Shown in pieces: positions 58,477 through 64,000 of a stretch of 64,000 bases of DNA. The notes beneath the pieces are model-generated. The model made no database searches, was not told where the DNA came from, and saw only the letters and a list, made by a program, of their open reading frames with translations. How positions within the stretch are numbered: position 1 is the stretch's first letter; each line of letters starts with the position of its first letter. Source of the stretch: Fomitopsis serialis (lineage: Eukaryota > Basidiomycota > Agaricomycetes > Polyporales > Fomitopsidaceae); NCBI RefSeq assembly GCF_022376445.1, contig NW_025955002.1, positions 186,001 to 250,000 on the forward strand, given 5' to 3'. A program made the translations under genes and the position numbers.

Positions 58477-61091
58477 TCAACTTTCCAGCCAATCACAGCG
58501 CGAGAACGAGCGTCTCCCGCCTCGGAGTGACGTCCGTGAAGTGACCGACACTGAGACCGAAGGCACCGACACCGGGAAGGACGTGGTTGAAGCCGCGCTC
58601 GTCGACTGTCCGCCAGACCCAGACTGCGAGTCGCCTCTCTGCTCTGCAAGCCTGACGTGGATGGGGCGCCGAAGTCGGACGTCATCCTCGCCGCCCTCGG
58701 CCTCAGGGATGAGCGAGCCGGAGACGGACGAGCGCACGGTGACGCTCGTCTGCCCATGACTGGTGTAGGTGAGCGTCCAGACGGACGTCTTCGTGACGGT
58801 CGTCTCCGTGTAGTGCACCGTCTTCGTCGTCGCCGAGTGCACCGTCGTCGTCGAGTCCGTCGTGGCGAAGTATGTAGCTGTCCGCGTGCTGACAACAGGG
58901 AACGAGACCGCAGTATTTGAGTAGGTCCAGGAGTACGTGGCAGACGCTGTCGTCACAGGGGAGGTGAGTGATACCGTTGAGGGCGTGCTCGGTAGTGATG
59001 ACGATGGAGGATATGAAGACGAATGGGCAGCCGAAGAAGCCGGAACACTGCTTGTTGAGCGGGACGATGACGCGCTCCTACTAGCAGACGTCGAGGACCG
59101 GCTGGAAGAGGAAGATGCATGGCTAGAAGAAAGAGAAGGGTCAGTATCCGATCTACTCATAACACTCGCATCACTCGTAACATCAGTAACATAAGTCATG
59201 ACTGTCGTGAAAGTCGTGGGGTTCATAAGAGAAGAAGACATGCCACTCGAACCGAGATCAACAGAGGAGGACGACCATCCGACGGGGGATGACACGGACA
59301 TGGACACCGCCGAAGTCGTCGGCACATACGTACTACCACTCCCCGACGCTACCCTCGCACTCGTTGATAGGTTCGGATCGCCAGGCCCACTACCCGAGAC
59401 GGACCCAGACATGCCGCCGGTCGTGCGCACCACAGAGGACGTTCCTGAGCCACCTGTGGCGGACGACGCACCCAAGCCCGCCGACGACCGACTATATGCG
59501 CTGCTCCCAACCGTCGAGCTCGGGCCTACGCCGTGATTACTCGACGTCGGCCGGTCCGACGTCCTCGAGAGTCCCGTACCACTAGAGACGGATGTAACGG
59601 TGCTACTGCCCGCGCTAGCGCTCGTTGTGCCGCCTCCAGTCCTGGCTCCACTAAAGGTAGAAGAACCAACACTGCGCGACACGCTCGCGGCAGAAGAAGA
59701 GCTCCCCGGAGCAGTGCTACTCGAGGCGCCGCCACTAGTGGAGGGACCGACGGGCAGGCTACCAGTAGAACCAGTGGAAACGGTCTCCGAGGTCGTCCCG
59801 GACGCCGAAGACGGAGGCGGTACTAACCCGGTGGAACTAGACGGAAGCGCGGAGGCGGAGGCCGACACCGACACCGACGCGGAAGTTGGAGAACGCGAGG
59901 CAGAGACAGAGGTAGATGAAGAGGTCCCCGAACTACTCCGTCGCGCACGCGAGCGCCGCGGGAATCGCCAGCGAGAGTCGCCAAAGTGCACCGCGAGCAA
60001 CACAACGAATAGAAAGAGAAAGAAAGAACGCGCACGGTCAGACGGGTGAGACACCCACGGCCCAAAGACCAGTCGCACACTCACCTTGACGTACTCACGC
60101 TCGTGCTCCTACTCCGGGACGCGGAACTGGATGCCGAGGACGATGACCGAGAGTTTGAGTGCGACTGCGAATGTGAGGTGGACTGCGACTGGGACGTTGA
60201 CTGCGAACGGGTCGACGACTCGCTCGAGGACTTGGGCCAGCTGAACGACAGCGACGACCACCTGCTTGACGAGTGCGAGTGCGAGTGCGACGCCGACCGG
60301 CTCCCGCTCACGGATGAGCTCGCACTCCGCGAGAATGGGTTTGACAGCGAGAACGACGTCGGCACGGAGACTGAAGTGACCGAGACTGAGGGCGCCGAGA
60401 CTGAGGACACCGAGACTGAGGGTACCGAGACTGAGGACACCGAGACTGAGGATACCGAGACTGAGGGCACCGAGACTGAGGGCACCGAGACTGAAGACAC
60501 TGAGACCGAAGGCACCGAGACCGAGAAGGACGTGGCCGAAGCCGCGCTCGTCGACTGCCCGCCGGACCCAGACTGCGGGTCGCCTCTGCTCTGCGAGCCT
60601 GGCGCAGATGGGGCGCCGGAATCGGACGTCAAGGCTGCCGGGGAAGTCGGGGCGGAAGGTGCTGAGGGCGAACTGGACATGTCCGACGGGGTGGACGACT
60701 GGGAGGCCGTGGTCGACAAGGATGCCTGCGCGCTCGTCGGGTCGGACGCGCTCGTAGCCGCGGACGCGCCTCCCGTTGACGTCTGCGCGCTGCTCGCATC
60801 AGAACTCGAGTTCTGGCGTGCCATGAGGGGCGGTGCAATGGCTTCGACGGGGAGGCGGACGCTCGCGTTCATATCCCGCGCGTTCGCAGTCTGGACGCAG
60901 GCGGCAGAAATCGGGAGGGGCATCTGCGCGCAGGTGAGGCTCAACGCAAGCAGGCCGAGCGTCGCGCTGATGTTCCGCGGGCGGCGCGCAGGTCTGGATG
61001 AAGAGTCAGCTCACCGCGCAACTCTGCTCTGGCAGAATAGAACGCACCTTTGCGGCGACCTCGCCGGCCCTGCGTGGACGGTGCTCGACAT
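58477..61091 (-). CDS. Truncated, rearranged copy of the mucin-like surface protein
   Basis: The ATG at 61091, first intron, leader and Ser-rich ectodomain match the copy at 47678 nearly base for base. The match continues to SVTVRSSV near 58715, where two residues (6 bp) are missing, and then stops at about 58704, before the intron and transmembrane exon. The frame instead runs on through EAEGGEDDVRLRRPIHV into RGDSQSGSGGQSTSAAS, a fragment of the Ser-rich exon of a third copy, and ends with SRCDWLES at 58477. The predicted product of about 780 residues has no transmembrane segment and no cytoplasmic tail. It could be a secreted or leader-anchored decoy or simply a pseudogene; an intact promoter copy lies upstream. 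Extra introns at the 3' end cannot be excluded. Confidence 0.6.
58498..58690 (-). pseudogene. Older fragment of a third surface-protein copy
   Basis: This stretch resembles 46967-47215 of the full-length gene (Ser-rich exon) but with visibly more substitutions and a contracted minisatellite; it reads SGSGGQSTSAASTTSFPVSV. It ends at the breakpoint where copy 2 of the segmental duplication begins. It shows that an earlier copy once stood here. Confidence 0.65.
60367..60526. repeat. 15-bp minisatellite in the ectodomain, 10 units
   Basis: This is the same repeat as at 46984 but with ten units instead of eight, accounting for the 30-bp shift in offset between the duplicated segments. Confidence 0.85.
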
Positions 61092-64000
61092 GTCTGGGCG
61101 CGTATGGGTGGTGGCGCGCGTCCGCTTCGGGGAGGAGGCTCGCGCAGAGCCGAGATGTATGCATGCGGAGGGGTGTGCGCAGGCGGCCGCGGAGGGCTGG
61201 GTATAGGGCGGGTTCGCCGGATCTAGACGTGAAGAGACGTGCAGAGAAATAATGGAATCTGTAGGGTAGATGCAAGAGTGAGACGGTCTACGATGCGGCA
61301 GTGGGTGGTCGTGAGAGGTGGGCGTGGGCGAGGGCGTGGACGGGAGGGCATGCGAGGCAGTCGGACGGGCGTGTTTTGGGGTATCATCGCGGGCGTGGGC
61401 AGAGACAGGGAGCATCGGCCGGGGATGCGGCAGAGGCGTATGTATGTCAGACTGGCGTGCCTAGTGACCAGGGTGGAGCCCAGCGCGTTGGCAGGGAGAG
61501 CGACCACAGGTGGATGGAGCACTGCTGGCAGCGTGAGTGTGCGCACTCGGAGGTGTGCGTGAAGCAGTAAGCCGGCGAGGACGGCGTGCGCATGGAGGGG
61601 CCGGCGACGGCGGGCGTCGCTGGCGGTGGTCGCTGTGTGGGACGGCGAGGGAAGGGGGCGTCGAGGGCGTGCGCAGAGGCCGCTGCGACATAAAACGGGC
61701 ATCCCTGCCCACTGCTCCCGGCAAAGACGCCGCACGCACCGTGTCGCTGGCGCAATTCCCAATCTCGCAGATCTGGCGTTGCACGCCCCGGCATCTCGGC
61801 GCCCCACCCCGCGCCACCGCCACGCCGCCTCGTGCGTACGCCACCCCCGACTCCCCGCCCCGCCGCCTTGCCTCTTCTGCTCCCAGCGCGCCCGATATAC
61901 CAGGATGGTCCCGGACTCACCTCGCGCACGCATGGAAACGGCGCACAGGCTGCCGGCAGCGCAGTCTGGGTATGCGCTCACCTATGACGCGCATCAGGTA
62001 CACCTGCCCGCCTTCCAATACAGACGCATCTTATCGACCTCCTCTGTGCATCCCTAAATGTCATCGAATATTGGCCAGTGCGCACGCCCCCTAACACGCG
62101 TCGCGCTACTGCTCGCACCTCGCCCGGCGTCCGTCCACTCCGGGACGCGACCCTCCGCCGCCGACCACAAACAAGCTCGGACACCTGCTGTGGCGCTCCT
62201 CCTGAGAACCTCGCCCCTCGGCCCGCCGTCCGCGCCAATCCCCGCGCGCGAACACCCTATGTTTAGACGTGAAATAGACCGCAGGCGTCGAGAATCCTCA
62301 CAGCACGTAAGGATTACTCACGCCCGAGCCCAAATGCCGTACGTATTGCCTCCTCTGCCTGTGGCGTTGGCACTCACGCAGTTCCTTGTAGGCTGAACAT
62401 CGCACCATCTCTGCGTGATACCGCGCGCCGCTACACACGTGCAGTTGTGTTTCGTCAGTGCGAGGCCAACCGCGAACACTCTGAACGTACTAGGACGTCG
62501 CGTCTGGGACTCGCCCGCTCAAGGCTAGAGGCATCCACCACTTGTTCTTGAACAGCCTTGATCCCCTTCTGCCTGCGACGCGCGGTCAACTTCGCCACAA
62601 ACCCGGCCCTCCTCCCACGTCCGACATCACCCGAGGTAAGTAAATCGCACTCTCGTCACCCTTCCTGTATCACTCTCCCACAGTGCCATGGCTTCGTGAC
62701 TCTCTGGTAAGGCCCTCGCCTTACAAATGGCGACCCACGCTCTATCGAACGCGCCTTCGTGATCTCTGCGGCCTTCCGAGTCGCTGCCGGAAGGTAGGCA
62801 GTATCGCCGGTGCACCGAACTTCCACTGGACGCTCTACGCACGCGCGTGCTGCGTGCGCACGGCATGGACGTTCTACTCGGCTGCCTCTCGCTCGACGGT
62901 CGCCGCACGTTCAGTAGACATTGATTCCGCGTCGTCAGTTAGCAAGTCTGGCTGCTGTGCTGGGACTCGCGCGTGCTCGACGTGTCTCATCGCAGCGCGC
63001 GAAGGTCCAGACACGCTACATATCGTGAACGTATCGTGGCTCAGGCCTTGCTGTGCACTTCGACCACCCATCCAGCGATCACCTACGGCTACCCAGTCAT
63101 CTGTCCGAACGCGCTCCCGCTCCCAGTCCTGCACCACATCCAGGTGACCCGTCCCCTCCATCGTCCCACGACTGTCGTCCCATCGAACAGGCCCGCCGCG
63201 CGGCCATCACTACCGTGCCACTCACTCAATTGGCGCCGGCGGGGGCGCCGTTGTGGACCTCGCGACTGACGAGTTCCGCCTCACACAGACCGCACACGTC
63301 GACATTCCTCACAGCACGTAAGTGTTACTCACGCTCGAGAGTGGTAGCGGGACTCACGCAGTCGTTACGATAGCAGCGCAGCGACAGACCAGCAGCCCGC
63401 CAACTCAGCTTGCTTCGGCAGCAGACGTCCAGCGACCCTACCCGCGATGCTACTGCATTCGCATTGCCGAAAGGCGGTGTCGCCTTTCCCAATAGTTGCG
63501 TGCGATGGGTGAGCTTGGCCCGCTCGGTATGAGGGCGGCTTGCAACGTATCTAACAACGCCTGACGACGCCCGGGCCCGTCTGAGCTGCCCGCACGATCG
63601 GACGTCGGACAGCGGCCGCGAGCCTGCGTATACATAATCTCGGGCCGTCTGAACTTCAAGCCCTCACGTTCGTATCAATGCGCCGGTCGCATGGAAGGTA
63701 CTTTATGATTCACCACCTTGCGTCGACGCGAAGTCGGGACGATAATGGGGGCGGGGAGCTGGTGGCCCGAGCGTTTCGATCCGCTGAGAATCGGGTGATG
63801 GCGGGCGTGCAGGTACCGCGTACCGAGCACTGGTCTTCGGTTGCACAGGTGCCGAATCGCCCGCCCGGAGAGCGGTCGACCCGTTGGGTTGGCAGGAAGA
63901 CGAGGACGACACACGCTCATGTCGGGTCGCCGTCTGATTGGTGTATGTACCGATGGGCCTGAGCCAGAGCTCGGTCGCTGGCTGTGTTCGCAGCGTGCTA
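61092..64000. other. Upstream flank of the truncated copy
   Basis: This is the duplicate of 47679-50587, including the promoter candidate and both copies of the short 33-base repeat (about 62296 and 63300). No separate gene is recognised. Confidence 0.45.

Larger units (their letters stand above)
58704..64000. repeat. Segmental duplication, copy 2
   Basis: Direct copy of 45312-50587, cut by the window end. Differences seen by eye are few outside 60297-60910: a 6-bp deletion near 58715 and a pair of single-base length changes near 61845 and 61898. The abrupt start at about 58704 abuts the older fragment. Confidence 0.9.

Noticed and set aside
1..64000. tRNA genes, CRISPR arrays, transposase or reverse-transcriptase genes
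   Set aside because: I looked for T-loop-like GGTTCGAATCC sequences, regular short repeats with spacers and typical protein motifs and found none that hold up.

Overview
The window is nuclear DNA of a filamentous basidiomycete, most likely an Agaricomycete. The evidence is: GC-rich coding exons split by many introns of about 45-65 bp with GT..AG ends and CTRAC/TNAC-type branch sites; class-typical families (Zn2Cys6 factors, fast-evolving F-box proteins, a DUF3328/UstYa-like protein, OPT and MATE transporters); and core eukaryotic genes (SIN1/AVO1, SAM50, mitochondrial uS8, class I HDAC). I see no prokaryotic, viral or CRISPR features, no convincing tRNA, and no reverse transcriptase or transposase. 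Gene models below were built by splicing the six frames by eye; outer coordinates run from start codon to stop codon including introns.

Left part (1-24.1 kb). A gene-poor left end is followed by a Zn2Cys6 transcription factor (minus, 2768-4954), a 3.6 kb gap, an F-box protein (plus, 8599-10268), a class I histone deacetylase (minus, 11851-13402), an OPT-family oligopeptide transporter (minus, 13802-16770), a broken kinase-like gene (plus, about 17742-18384), a MATE transporter (minus, 18949-21903) and, head to head with it, SAM50 (plus, 22158-24108).

Middle (24.5-43 kb). This is the densest part: the TORC2 subunit SIN1/AVO1 (plus, 24532-27648), mitochondrial ribosomal protein S8 (minus, 27930-28394), a small coiled-coil protein (plus, 29101-29828), a second F-box protein with an abnormally long intron (plus, 30312-32761), a DCR2-like secreted or vacuolar metallophosphoesterase (minus, 33242-35060), a UstYa-like (DUF3328) protein (minus, 35740-36822), a doubtful small ORF (37234-37650) and a large acidic uncharacterised protein (plus, 38055-41932).

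Right part (43-64 kb). This is the unusual region. A large single-pass, Ser/Thr-rich, mucin-like surface protein (minus, 42999-47678) shares its 5' half and upstream flank with a second copy about 13.4 kb away (58704-64000, continuing past the window). The second copy has lost the transmembrane segment and cytoplasmic tail, and its 3' end is joined to a scrap of a third, older copy. Between the copies lies about 10.8 kb with no recognisable gene but with several degenerate direct repeats that carry splice-like signals. The two copies appear almost identical except across a tract of about 0.6 kb around a 15-bp minisatellite in the ectodomain. Recent duplication, truncation and patchy divergence of a cell-surface gene are the main things worth following up.
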